A stretch of 64,000 nucleotides of DNA from NCBI RefSeq assembly GCF_003072625.1, contig NZ_CP027805.1, forward strand, positions 680,001-744,000, given 5' to 3'. Made by a program: the position numbers and the translations under genes. This document shows positions 29,290 through 38,393 of this stretch, piece after piece. Source of the DNA: Limosilactobacillus reuteri. GTDB taxonomy: Bacteria; Bacillota; Bacilli; Lactobacillales; Lactobacillaceae. Numbering within the stretch: position 1 is the stretch's first letter; every line of letters begins with the position of its first letter. The notes under the pieces were generated by a model. That model did not search any database and was not told the origin of the DNA. It worked only from the letters and a program-made list of their open reading frames with translations.

Positions 29290-31785
29290 ATGGCTGAAGA
29301 AATCGACCTATTTAAGACGCCAACGGAGCCGTCTTTTTTTATTGGTCAAGTACAATCTGAGATTTTCACTAGTCCAGATTCGTTTTTTAAGGTTTTAATT
29401 GTCTCGGTTGAAGAAGCAAATTTTGATTGGCACACGCCGGAAATCACGGTAACTGGAAGTTTTGGTGATCTTAGTGATGATCAAACTTACCGCTTTGAGG
29501 GAAAAATTGTTGAGCATCCACGATATGGACAACAATTTCAAGCTTCTTCTTACCATGTCAACCGTCCCACAAGCAAGGATGGGTTAATTGATTTCTTGTC
29601 TGGAAAACAATTTACCGGAATTGGAAAAAAGACGGCTGAAAAAATTGTCGATAAGTTAGGAACGGATGCGATTAATAAAATTATTGCTGACCCGCATGTT
29701 TTAGATGAATTAAAGCTCCGCAAAGCAATTAAGGATTCATTAGTTGATAATTTACGGGAAAACCAGGGGATGGACCAGATTATAATTGGCCTAAACGATC
29801 TCGGCTTTGGCGCTAACCTTAGTAGTGCAATTTTTGATAAGTACGGGGAAGAAACTCTGCATATTATTAAAGAAAATCCCTATCAACTTGCTGCTGAAAT
29901 AGATGGAATTAGCTTTAATCGCGCTGATCAGGTGGCACAGAAATTAGGAATTGCCACGGATGATTCACGCCGAATTGATGCAGCAATTATCCAAACGCTT
30001 GATGATTTGACAAAGGAAACTGGTGATACGTTTACCACGACAAAACCACTTCTGCAGCAAACGATCCAATTGCTTGCTCAGGGAAGTGGTGGTCGCGTCT
30101 CTACAGATTTAATTGCCAATCAAATTGTTGAATTAGAGAAAAATCAAGAAATTCGTTACGCTGATGAAAAAATTTATCCAACCGCTCTTTATAACGCAGA
30201 ATGGCAAATTGCTGATCACTTACATCGCCTTCTTACCGTCGATCCGGAAAAGTTGCCAGCAACCACTATTGAAAAAACAGTTACAAAAGTTGCTAAGCAA
30301 TCGGGGCTAACCTATGACCAGGTTCAAAAAGAGGCTATTAAAACAGCCTTAAATAGTAAAGTTATGCTTCTTACGGGAGGCCCAGGAACGGGAAAAACAA
30401 CTATTATTAAAGGAATTGTAGCTAGTTATGCGAAAATTCACGATCTCTCATTAGATGTAAATGAGTATAAAGAAAAGTCCTTCCCCGTTTTACTAGCTGC
30501 TCCTACAGGTCGAGCTGCTAAACGAATGAGTGAAGCTACTGATTTGCCAGCAAGTACAATTCACCGCTTGCTTGGGCTCAATGGTCGGGAAATGCCAACC
30601 GATATGAATGCCCGCAATCTAGAAGGCTCTTTATTGATTATTGATGAAATGTCGATGGTTGATACTCTCTTGTTTAAGACTCTTATTCAAGCTATTCCTA
30701 CTTCTATGCATGTAGTTTTGGTAGGTGATAAGGACCAATTACCGTCTGTCGGTCCGGGACAAGTTTTCCATGATCTTCTTGACTTTGCAGAACTGCCGAA
30801 AGCTGAATTAACCAATATTCACCGCCAAGCTGCTGATTCAACAATTATTCCATTGGCTCATGCTATTAAAGAGGGAAAGTTACCACCAGATCTAACGAAT
30901 AAAATGCCAGATCGATCCTTTATTTCATGTCATGCTAATCAAGTTCCAAGTGTTGTTCAACAAATTATTGACCTTTCAAAAAAACGAGATTATTCCGCAA
31001 ATGATATTCAAATTTTGGCACCAATGTATCGTAGGCAGGCAGGAATCGATCGTTTAAATGAACTTGCACAACAGGCCTATAATCCACCAACTAATGGAAA
31101 GCAAGAAGTTGATTTTCGGGGACTAACTTTTCGCGTCGGAGATAAAGTCCTTCAACTCGTTAACGTTCCAGAAAAAAATATTTTCAATGGTGATATTGGA
31201 AATATTACGGCAATTGAAAGTGGTAGAACAGTCGGCAAGAAAAATGAATCAATTACCGTTGACTTTGATGGAAATGAGGTAACTTATAATCGGATGGAAT
31301 GGAATCAATTACGGTTAGCTTACTGTATCTCAATCCATAAGGCCCAGGGGAGTCAGTTCAAAATGGTTCTTCTCCCCGTTGTTCGACAATTTAGTCGGAT
31401 GCTGCAACGCAATCTCCTATATACGGCAATTACTCGAGCAGCAGAAAAATTAGTTTTGATTGGAGAACCATATGCTGTTGCCACCAGTGTAGAAAATGAG
31501 GCAATCAATCGGAATACTTCTCTTGTTGAACGATTAAAGATGGTTTGGGAAAAACATAATGATTTGCAGCGTTCTCTTAAAACTGATACTTTAGAGAATG
31601 ATTTAACTAAGAATACTGGTTCCGTTAGCTCGCAAATTACCGTAAATGAACAGGCAGATAGCCGATCAGTTGACCCCCAATCTCAAGACTATCTTCTAAC
31701 GGCGGAATTGATTAATTCGAATAAAATTGATCCATTAATCGGAATGGAAAACATTAGCTTACAAAGTTTGCATCAAGCCAAATAA
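29290..31785 (+). CDS. recD2: RecD2-type DNA helicase (exodeoxyribonuclease V alpha-like)
   Basis: About 831 aa. An N-terminal OB-like domain and helix-hairpin-helix region (GKQFTGIGKKTAEKIVDKLG) precede the SF1B motor with Walker A LLTGGPGTGKTTI (about residues 360-372), Walker B LLIIDEMSMVD, GDKDQLPSVGPGQVF and the C-terminal UvrD_C_2 motif SIHKAQGSQF. RecD2 unwinds DNA 5' to 3' and acts in repair without RecBC. ATG 29290 is preferred over ATG 29281 because AAAGG at 29276-29280 is then correctly spaced. The tail after 750 is poorly conserved. Confidence 0.94.
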   Translation: MAEEIDLFKTPTEPSFFIGQVQSEIFTSPDSFFKVLIVSVEEANFDWHTPEITVTGSFGDLSDDQTYRFEGKIVEHPRYGQQFQASSYHVNRPTSKDGLIDFLSGKQFTGIGKKTAEKIVDKLGTDAINKIIADPHVLDELKLRKAIKDSLVDNLRENQGMDQIIIGLNDLGFGANLSSAIFDKYGEETLHIIKENPYQLAAEIDGISFNRADQVAQKLGIATDDSRRIDAAIIQTLDDLTKETGDTFTTTKPLLQQTIQLLAQGSGGRVSTDLIANQIVELEKNQEIRYADEKIYPTALYNAEWQIADHLHRLLTVDPEKLPATTIEKTVTKVAKQSGLTYDQVQKEAIKTALNSKVMLLTGGPGTGKTTIIKGIVASYAKIHDLSLDVNEYKEKSFPVLLAAPTGRAAKRMSEATDLPASTIHRLLGLNGREMPTDMNARNLEGSLLIIDEMSMVDTLLFKTLIQAIPTSMHVVLVGDKDQLPSVGPGQVFHDLLDFAELPKAELTNIHRQAADSTIIPLAHAIKEGKLPPDLTNKMPDRSFISCHANQVPSVVQQIIDLSKKRDYSANDIQILAPMYRRQAGIDRLNELAQQAYNPPTNGKQEVDFRGLTFRVGDKVLQLVNVPEKNIFNGDIGNITAIESGRTVGKKNESITVDFDGNEVTYNRMEWNQLRLAYCISIHKAQGSQFKMVLLPVVRQFSRMLQRNLLYTAITRAAEKLVLIGEPYAVATSVENEAINRNTSLVERLKMVWEKHNDLQRSLKTDTLENDLTKNTGSVSSQITVNEQADSRSVDPQSQDYLLTAELINSNKIDPLIGMENISLQSLHQAK

Positions 31786-31854
31786 TACTTGCTTGAACAG
31801 TAATTTGTTGTCATAATAGTTATGATTATTGTCGAACTTTAAAGGAGTATAAAA

Positions 31855-32829
31855 ATGACCCAGATAAAAAATGCCGATAATGTGCGTTTATTTTCATTAA
31901 ATTCAAATCCTAAACTCGCTGAACAAATTGCGCAACGTGTAGGAATTCCGTTAAGTAAGGCGTCAATTAGCCATTTTGCGGATGGCGAAATTAAAATTAC
32001 AATTGACGAAAGTATTCGTGGCTGTGAGGTTTATGTCATCCAGTCAGTTTCTGATCCAGTTAACACTAACTTGATGGAACTATTAATCATGGTTGATGCT
32101 CTACGGCGGGCAAGTGCTGCCAAAATCAATGTTGTAATGCCATACTATGGTTATGCCCGACAAGATCGTAAAGCACGTAGCCGTGAACCAATTACAGCTA
32201 AGTTAATTGCAAACCTTCTTGAAATGGATCAGATTAGTCGTTTGGTAACAATTGACCTTCATGCTCCGCAAGTTCAAGGATTCTTTGATATTCCAGTTGA
32301 CCATCTCCAAGCAACAAGTCTTTTTACCAAATATATTGAAGAGCAAAACTTGGGGGATGATATTGTAGTAGTTGCCCCTGATCATGCCGGTGTTAATTTA
32401 GCACGGAAATATGCTGAACGAATTAAAGCGTCTATTGCGATTATTGACAATCGTAACGATGAAGTTCGGGAACGGACTGAACAAGAAGTACCTGAGTATG
32501 TAATTGGAGACGTAAAGGGAAAGACTGCGATTATTGTTGACGATATTGTTGATACTGGTGTCCGGATGAACTTATCTGCGCAAGCCTTGAAGAATTTCGG
32601 GGCAGCTAAGGTTTATGGTATTGCTACGCACACAGTATTATCAGCCGATGCGGTAAATACGTTGCAAAGTTCTCCTCTTGAAAAGATGATTGTAACAGAT
32701 ACAATTCAACTGCCAAAAGAGAAGGAATTCCCTAAGCTGGTTCAATTATCAGTGGACGATTTATTAAAAGAAGCAATTGTTCGGATCCATAACAACCAGT
32801 CAATTGATACATTGTTTAATCGTAAATAA
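31855..32829 (+). CDS. prs: Ribose-phosphate pyrophosphokinase
   Basis: A 324-aa enzyme making PRPP from ribose 5-phosphate and ATP. It shows [10 protein letters not shown], the ATP loop [20 protein letters not shown], the catalytic [18 protein letters not shown] and the PRPP loop [14 protein letters not shown]. The PRPP loop departs from the usual VDDxIDTAGT, as in the second Prs (Prs2) of lactic acid bacteria, so this is probably the paralogue rather than the main enzyme. Its downstream terminator has been split by an ISL3 insertion. Confidence 0.93.
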   Translation: MTQIKNADNVRLFSLNSNPKLAEQIAQRVGIPLSKASISHFADGEIKITIDESIRGCEVYVIQSVSDPVNTNLMELLIMVDALRRASAAKINVVMPYYGYARQDRKARSREPITAKLIANLLEMDQISRLVTIDLHAPQVQGFFDIPVDHLQATSLFTKYIEEQNLGDDIVVVAPDHAGVNLARKYAERIKASIAIIDNRNDEVRERTEQEVPEYVIGDVKGKTAIIVDDIVDTGVRMNLSAQALKNFGAAKVYGIATHTVLSADAVNTLQSSPLEKMIVTDTIQLPKEKEFPKLVQLSVDDLLKEAIVRIHNNQSIDTLFNRK

Positions 32830-32899
32830 ATTTGTTTGGATATCTATCAACTGATATGAGTGACTAAAAATACATTATTGTTTGTCATCTCAAATGATT

Positions 32900-32924
32900 A
32901 AAAAGTCGAGGCTAAGAAAAAATC
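32900..32924 (+). repeat. Left half of a split bidirectional terminator plus ISL3 target duplication
   Basis: AAAAAGTCGAGGCTAAGA (32900-32917) is the left arm of a hairpin whose right arm, TCTTAACCTCGACTTTTT, now lies at 35522-35539. The bases AAAAAATC at 32917-32924 recur at 35516-35523 and are the 8-bp target duplication of the ISL3 element. Removing the element and one duplicate restores a near-perfect stem with an A-rich loop between prs (+) and dapF (-). Confidence 0.9.
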
Positions 32925-33141
32925 GGCTCTACAATATCTGGTGTTGATATAGAAATATCACTTTCTATACCAATATCAGATTTTTGTTTTTAAACTAAAA
33001 AGAGGCTCGCCCTCTGATACAATGAAATCGCCAAATCACATAGTAAAGAAGGTAACCTCCATGGATAATGATACAAGAACTCTTCTCAATTTAACAGATC
33101 CTCATTTAAATTTTCCTCATCATTGGCTTAAATATAAAACA

Positions 33142-34217
33142 CGTCGTTTGTAAAATTAAGTTAGAAAAAATAAAAAGCCATTTGTGATAGACTTTTGAAT
33201 ATCCCTAATCAAAAGAAAGGCAATCACAAATGACCTCTAAACATCTTACCACACGTGAATTAACTCTCATAGCTGATTTTTGGTATCAAGGTACTAAAGC
33301 TTATCGGGCTGCTAAATTACTTCAGCGTAGTCAAGAAACCATCTATCGTGTTTATCGTTTCCTCAATGACGGTAAAACCATCGACCAATATCTTCAGACT
33401 TATCAGCGTCATAAGCGTCGTTGTGGTCGGAAGCAGACCCAACTGCCAACTATCGAAGTTAACTATATCCATGCGCAAATCAAGGCGGGTTGGACTCCTG
33501 ATACTATTATTGGTCGTCATGAACACCCAATTAGCTGCAGTATGCGCACCCTTTATCGCATGTTTGCCCGCAATCAGTATGGCTTTTCCGTTAAACAGCT
33601 ACCGATGAAAGGAAAACGCCATCCCAATGGCTATGTGGAACGTCGTGGTAAAGCTGGCCAATTAGGACGCAGTATCTATCAACGATATCGTGATTTTCCG
33701 CATTACCAACATGAATTTGGGCACTTTGAAGCTGATACAGTTCAAGGTAAAGCTCACCGCGGAGCGGTAATGACGCTAGTAGAGCGACAATCCAAAGTAA
33801 TGATTGTCCTTAATATTCATCATAAAACAGACGAAGCAGTGAATTGCCAGCTTGATCAATGGCTCGCTAAACTGCCACGTCACTTTGTTAAATCAATTAC
33901 TTTTGATAACGGGAAAGAATTTGCTGGATGGCGAGAAATAGCCAATAAGTATGATCTTCACACCTATTTTGCGGAAGTCGGTGCTCCCAATCAACGAGGG
34001 CTAAACGAAAATAATAACGGCCTCTTGCGTCGTGATGGTCTTAGTAAAAAGCTAGATTTTCGCGATTTACCAGACGAACTAGTCACTCAGCTAATGCATC
34101 GTCGCAACAATATCCCACGAAAATCTCTTAATTATCGTACACCATTAGAAGTATTCTTGAGTCATGTCACAGAAGAACAACTTTCACCTTTTTTCTAATT
34201 TAAATTGACATTTCAGG
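33142..34217 (+). mobile_element. IS30-family element nested in ISL3 (divergent type A)
   Basis: A 1076-bp element with imperfect 25-bp inverted repeats (left CGTCGTTTGTAAAATTAAG; right, reversed, CCTGAAATGTCAATTTAAA). It is flanked by the direct repeat ACA (33139-33141 and 34218-34220). Excising it with one repeat restores the ISL3 transposase reading frame exactly. It is related to copies W, B and C but clearly diverged, with a more AT-rich coding sequence. The transposase is intact. Confidence 0.92.
33230..34198 (+). CDS. IS30 family transposase (type A, intact)
   Basis: A 322-aa DDE transposase. An N-terminal helix-turn-helix (LTTRELTLIADF...AYRAAKLLQRSQETIYR) binds the inverted repeats. 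The catalytic residues are D in HFEADTVQGK, D in ITFDNGKEF and E in RGLNENNNG. Its length matches the other copies in the window, but many residues differ. ATG 33230 follows AAAGAAAGG. It is the only complete transposase gene within the ISL3/IS30 nest. Confidence 0.95.
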   Translation: MTSKHLTTRELTLIADFWYQGTKAYRAAKLLQRSQETIYRVYRFLNDGKTIDQYLQTYQRHKRRCGRKQTQLPTIEVNYIHAQIKAGWTPDTIIGRHEHPISCSMRTLYRMFARNQYGFSVKQLPMKGKRHPNGYVERRGKAGQLGRSIYQRYRDFPHYQHEFGHFEADTVQGKAHRGAVMTLVERQSKVMIVLNIHHKTDEAVNCQLDQWLAKLPRHFVKSITFDNGKEFAGWREIANKYDLHTYFAEVGAPNQRGLNENNNGLLRRDGLSKKLDFRDLPDELVTQLMHRRNNIPRKSLNYRTPLEVFLSHVTEEQLSPFF

Positions 34218-35515
34218 ACAATTAAAAAAGTTCGGGTGGCACAAATATCCTGTACCCTTTCTTATACACCACGGGCTTGTCCAAATTGTGGAGTCATTAA
34301 TCGTGGTCAAATCTTAAAATATGGCTTTTATCAAGCTAAACACAAATATGGACAATTTAGAGCTCAACCATTAATGTTGCTTGTTAAGATTCAACGTTTT
34401 CAATGTCCTGATTGTCATACAACATTTAACGCAACTAGTTATCTCTTTGAGCATCAACGGACAATTAGTCGAGATTTAAAGCATGAAATCATTCTTCGAT
34501 TAACGCGGATTCAAACAATTAAAGATATTGCCCATGACTTATTCATCAGTGAAGCTTCAGTCCAGCGGGTCCTTTTGGACCTCGCCGATCAATATAAACC
34601 AAATTTAAATTATCTACCGGAAACATTATGTATTGATGAATTTAAATCAATGCGGAGCGCTAAAGGCAAGATGAGTTTTATCGCCGTTGATGGTGATCGA
34701 AGTTGCTTATTTGAGCTCCTTGAAGATCGCCGATTACGTAGCTTATTTAAACATTATCAACAGTTTACGCGTCGTGCTCGTTGCCGAGTGAAATATCTGG
34801 TGATGGATATGAACGCTACTTATGACCAACTAGTTAAAACAGTTTTTCCTTGTGCTCAAATTATTTATGATCGCTTTCACATTGCCAAACACCTTAATGA
34901 CACGATGAATCATGTGCGAATTCATGTCTTTAACCGTTTGCGAAAAGGTGATTCAGCGGAGCAGAAACAAGCTCGTCGTCTTAAACATTATTGGCGGCTA
35001 TTTCTTCAAGATCGAGAAAAATTAAGTACAAAATTGTATTACGAAGGACGTTATTTTAATCGCGTTGTTAATTCCATGATAATCTTAGACTTAATGTTAG
35101 GGTATGACCAAGAGTTAAGAGCCACCTATAATTTTATCCAATCCTTGAAGCATGCTTATAATCAACGTGATTTTACAACTTTCTTTCAATTACTTAAACT
35201 TCGGCCAGACAGTGTTAGCCATTATACAATCCACCGTTGCCAGGTTTTAGCGCGTTATAAAGAGGGGATTAAGTGTGGCTTTGAGACTAAGTTCTCAAAT
35301 GGTCGAACCGAAGGGATTAATAATCGAATTAAGACTATCAAACGAGTTGCCTGTGGTTATCGTTACTTTACGGCATTTAAAACTCGGATTTATTTAATTA
35401 TTGGCCACCAAATTCAAACTAACTAAAAAGAACCGTCACGAATGACAGTTCTAACTAGACCAATTTAATTGGCGATGATTCATATTTGTGTATCAACACT
35501 ACTTGACGTAGAGCC

Positions 35516-35539
35516 AAAAAATCTTAACCTCGACTTTTT
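35516..35539 (+). repeat. Right ISL3 target duplication and right half of the split terminator
   Basis: AAAAAATC (35516-35523) duplicates 32917-32924. It is followed by TTAACCTCGACTTTTT, the partner arm of the left half at 32900-32917. For dapF on the minus strand, transcripts now meet only this arm before entering ISL3. Confidence 0.9.
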
Positions 35540-35548
35540 GTGATTAAA

Positions 35549-36544
35549 CTAAATTGATAATGATGGTAATGAGTCAACGAATGTCTGGTAAGCTTGACTT
35601 TCATTACTTTCGACAATGTTTTTACGAAGGTCAGCTAGATTGACTGCGTGTAAAGATGATTCATCTACGGTAAGAGTATGAGTAAACGTAGCATTACCAA
35701 TTAATTCGATCCAATAGTTGTAGTTATCACGGTGAAGAATTGTCTTAACCATTCCACCAGGATTATAAACACTAATTGGTTCATTAAAGGATGCTGTGTC
35801 TGGATGAGTAAGGGCTAGAGCGAGACTAGTGGCAGACATACCTGTCCCGCAAGCATTCGTAAAGCCAACACCACGTTCAAAAGTTTTTACAAAGAGTTTG
35901 TTATGACCGAGAATATGGCCAAAGTTAACATTTACCCCATCAATGAAGTAAGGATTATCACTATTTAACCGTGTCCCTAATTCTTCAAGTGCTGAGCCAT
36001 TTAGTTCTTCCATACTAACAAAACTAATTAAGTGGGGATTTGGAACAGCAAGGGCTGAAAAACGGAGACTAGGATATAATTCAGGGACAAGGGTGTCTAA
36101 CAGGCGCTCATGGCCAAGATTATCAAATGGCAAAGCAGTGCGGTCAAACTTTACTGGTGAAATTTCAACGGCAAAAGCAGGAACTCCGGGTGCAAGGTCT
36201 TCATGCTGACGAACACGAAGACTAGCATTCATTGTATCGACTTTAAAATCGGTTAAATTATCACGTTTTGCTACATAACGAGCAACCGTTCTTAAACCAT
36301 TACCGCACATTGAAGCCTCACTGCCATCTGCGTTAATTACCCGCATTTGTGCTGCTGATCCTGGTCTAGTTGGATGGTTAACAACTAAAACGCCATCAGC
36401 ACCACCGAGAACGCCATTTTGTGCATCAGTTATTTGCTGGGTAAATGAAACTAATTCTTCATTGGTAAGGGGATGGGTCAGTTGTGTTTGGTCAAGGATA
36501 AAAAAGTCATTTTGTGATCCGTGTACTTTTAATAATTGCACCAT
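35549..36544 (-). CDS. dapF: Diaminopimelate epimerase
   Basis: A 331-aa enzyme converting LL- to meso-diaminopimelate. The two catalytic cysteines lie in ASMCGNGLRTVARY and FTNACGTGMSATSLAL. MVQLLKVHGSQNDFFILDQ is a typical start. It is longer than proteobacterial DapF but normal for lactobacilli. ATG 36544 follows TAGGAGGAA. It lies 12 bp downstream of lysC on the minus strand, and its own downstream terminator has been split by ISL3. Confidence 0.95.
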   Translation of the reverse strand: MVQLLKVHGSQNDFFILDQTQLTHPLTNEELVSFTQQITDAQNGVLGGADGVLVVNHPTRPGSAAQMRVINADGSEASMCGNGLRTVARYVAKRDNLTDFKVDTMNASLRVRQHEDLAPGVPAFAVEISPVKFDRTALPFDNLGHERLLDTLVPELYPSLRFSALAVPNPHLISFVSMEELNGSALEELGTRLNSDNPYFIDGVNVNFGHILGHNKLFVKTFERGVGFTNACGTGMSATSLALALTHPDTASFNEPISVYNPGGMVKTILHRDNYNYWIELIGNATFTHTLTVDESSLHAVNLADLRKNIVESNESQAYQTFVDSLPSLSI

Positions 36545-36556
36545 AAATAGTTCCTC

Positions 36557-37915
36557 CTAATTTGCAAAAAAGCGATGGTAGATAGCTCGAACAGCTTCAT
36601 CTGCATCTTCGTTATATGTCCCGATCATGATTGCAATTCGTGAAGCTCCTTGATTAATCATGGGAACCGCAATGTGTTTTTCGGCTAGGGGCATTAAAAT
36701 ATCATCGATTACTCCCGTGCGATTACGCATACCTTCACCAACAACCATGGTAATTGCATAATTATCAATCCATTCTAAACGGTCGGGATTAATCACTTCT
36801 TGAATTTCATTGCAGATGGTATCGATTAACTGGTCATTAATTGCGTTTCGATCAAGGATAATTGTTATATCATCAATTCCGGAAGGCATATGTTCGTATG
36901 AGACGTTATGCTTTGCTAGAATTTCAAGAATCCGAAGAGTAAAACCTGCTTGCTTGTTAAGGAGATATTTGTGAAGGTAGAGGGCTGCAAAGTGTTTTCC
37001 GCTCACGACCCCCGTTACAATGTCGCTTGGTTGAAAATCTTTATCAGGGACAATCATTGTTCCTGGCTTTTCAGGATCATTAGTATTACGAACATTAATT
37101 GGAATATTTCCTTGAATGGCAGGAATCAATGCTTCATCGTGAAAGACGGAAAAACCAGCATAAGATAGTTCCCGCATTTCTCGATAAGTCATGGTAGTAA
37201 TTGGTTGCGGATGATCGACAATTTGTGGATTGGCTGAGTAAATAGCATCAACATCAGTGAAATTCTCGTAAGTAGAGGCATGAATACCGCGCGCGAGAAT
37301 TGCGCCAGTGATATCAGAACCACCACGGGAAAAAGTAGCAATGTGTCCGGCAAGGGTAAGCCCATAGAAACCAGGGAATACTAATAATTCGTTCTCATTA
37401 AATGTAAAATGACTCAAATTTGCGTAAGTTTCTGGAATAACGTTAGCATTATTGGGAGTTCCAGTAACGATAATACCAGCTTCACTCGGCGTCACAAAGC
37501 GTGCTTCATAACCTAAATGTTGTAAAAGGATTGCCATTAATTGGGCATTTAAGCGTTCCCCATGAGCTTTGAAGGCAGCCAAGAGGTAGTTATCATTGGG
37601 ATATGTATGACTAGGAAGACCCTTCAGTCGTTCAATTAGCGGGACTAATTTATCGAATGGTAAGTCAAAATAAGCGGCAATTTCTTGATATCGATTTAAA
37701 ATTTGTTCAACGATTTCTTGGGGGTTTTGGCCTGCAATTACTGTTTGGGCATATTTAATCAGTAAGTCAGTAACCTTAATATCATCGGCAAAACGTTTGC
37801 CCGGCGCAGAGGTGACAATTACCCGGCGTTGGGGGTCAGAGGTAATAATATTAATTGCATTTTGAAAGGCTTCTCCATTAGCCAGAGAACTTCCACCAAA
37901 CTTTACGACTTTCAT
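36557..37915 (-). CDS. lysC: Aspartate kinase
   Basis: A 452-aa enzyme that phosphorylates aspartate, the first step toward lysine, DAP, threonine and methionine. The kinase domain starts MKVVKFGGSSLANGEAF, with FSRGGSDITGAILA and YENFTDVDAIYSANP. Two C-terminal ACT-like regions (about 310-450; HMPSGIDDITIILD, NRTGVIDDILMPLAEKHI) suggest feedback control by an amino acid. It resembles the monofunctional YclM/class III type. ATG 37915 follows AAAGGAGTA. It is co-transcribed with dapF and divergent from the lysA operon. Confidence 0.93.
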   Translation of the reverse strand: MKVVKFGGSSLANGEAFQNAINIITSDPQRRVIVTSAPGKRFADDIKVTDLLIKYAQTVIAGQNPQEIVEQILNRYQEIAAYFDLPFDKLVPLIERLKGLPSHTYPNDNYLLAAFKAHGERLNAQLMAILLQHLGYEARFVTPSEAGIIVTGTPNNANVIPETYANLSHFTFNENELLVFPGFYGLTLAGHIATFSRGGSDITGAILARGIHASTYENFTDVDAIYSANPQIVDHPQPITTMTYREMRELSYAGFSVFHDEALIPAIQGNIPINVRNTNDPEKPGTMIVPDKDFQPSDIVTGVVSGKHFAALYLHKYLLNKQAGFTLRILEILAKHNVSYEHMPSGIDDITIILDRNAINDQLIDTICNEIQEVINPDRLEWIDNYAITMVVGEGMRNRTGVIDDILMPLAEKHIAVPMINQGASRIAIMIGTYNEDADEAVRAIYHRFFAN

Positions 37916-37977
37916 ACTTAAAATACTCCTTTTAGATAATTAGGGTTGCTAATTTATCTCTAAAATAATTTAATCGA

Positions 37978-38005
37978 ATTCTAACACATTAAGGGAGACA
38001 TGCAA
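37978..38005 (-). promoter_or_regulatory. Promoter of lysC-dapF
   Basis: On the minus strand TTGCAT (38005-38000), a 16-base spacer ending in TGT, and TAGAAT (37983-37978) form an extended -10 promoter. The start would be near 37971, leaving a leader of about 55 bases, too short for a lysine riboswitch. Confidence 0.65.
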
Positions 38006-38089
38006 GCCTTTAAGTTGTATAAAGCAAGTAAAATAAACTTTCTTACATCTAATGGATTAAAAAAACTTTTTTAAATTTAATTATTTGTA

Positions 38090-38128
38090 TTGACATTCTC
38101 ATAAAAGACTTATAAGCTATGTATAAAT
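38090..38128 (+). promoter_or_regulatory. Promoter of the lysA operon
   Basis: A perfect TTGACA at 38090-38095 is followed by AT-rich DNA with TATAAG at 38111-38116 (15-base spacer) and TATAAA at 38122-38127. The lysine riboswitch begins at about 38131. The -35 is certain by sequence; which -10 is used is not. Confidence 0.6.
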
Positions 38129-38130
38129 CG

Positions 38131-38355
38131 AAGAGGCGCAACCGACACTAGTAAACTAATTTAGTTCGCCAAGACATTGAGGTTAGTTGAACAGGGAAGT
38201 TGCCGAAGCGCTTAGTTTGGCATATTAAGCAGCTGGGTCGTAGTTGAACAAGCTACGGACTGTCGCAGGACAATAAGAGCCTGCGTTGCGCTATCGACAA
38301 ATCAGAATGGATAAGTGAATTCCACTGTTTGTTTGCGCAGACAGTGGATTTTTTT
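38131..38355 (+). promoter_or_regulatory. Lysine riboswitch (L-box) with terminator
   Basis: Conserved L-box blocks are present in order: AGAGGCGCAA, then GGGAAGTTGCCGAAGCG near 38200, then AGCTGGGTCG and GGACTGTC near 38230-38275. Closing stem P1 is formed by GGCGCAAC (about 38135-38142) and GTTGCGCT (38285-38292). The expression platform ends in a strong terminator, TCCACTGT/ACAGTGGA with a T-run (38319-38355). Binding of lysine should terminate transcription before lysA and lower expression of the whole dap operon. Confidence 0.95.
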
Positions 38356-38393
38356 ATAGCCTCTTTACTACAAATTTCATGGAGGAATTACAA

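Larger units (their letters stand above)
33061..35426 (+). pseudogene. ISL3 family transposase, split by IS30 after codon 27
   Basis: Codons 1-27 run from ATG 33061 (MDNDTRTLLNLTDPHLNF...) to ACA 33139-33141. The rest resumes at ATT 34221 and ends at 35426. Joining them across the 3-bp duplication restores one frame of about 428 aa. The C-terminal part keeps the zinc finger (CPNC, CPDC), the DDE residues in LCIDEFKS, YLVMDMNATY and SNGRTEGINNRIK, and the helical insert. GTG 34236 could start a protein lacking about 32 residues, but no good binding site precedes it, so loss of function is likely. Confidence 0.9.
32925..35515 (+). mobile_element. ISL3-family insertion sequence, interrupted by an IS30-family element
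   Basis: The ends are imperfect inverted repeats. The left begins GGCTCTACAATATCTGG and the reverse complement of the right begins GGCTCTACGTCAAGTAG; both continue TGTTGATA and AAATA. Eight-base direct repeats (AAAAAATC) flank the element, the usual duplication length for ISL3. The total is 2591 bp. Subtracting the nested IS30 and its 3-bp duplication leaves about 1512 bp, normal for ISL3. It encodes one transposase on the plus strand, now split. Confidence 0.92.
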
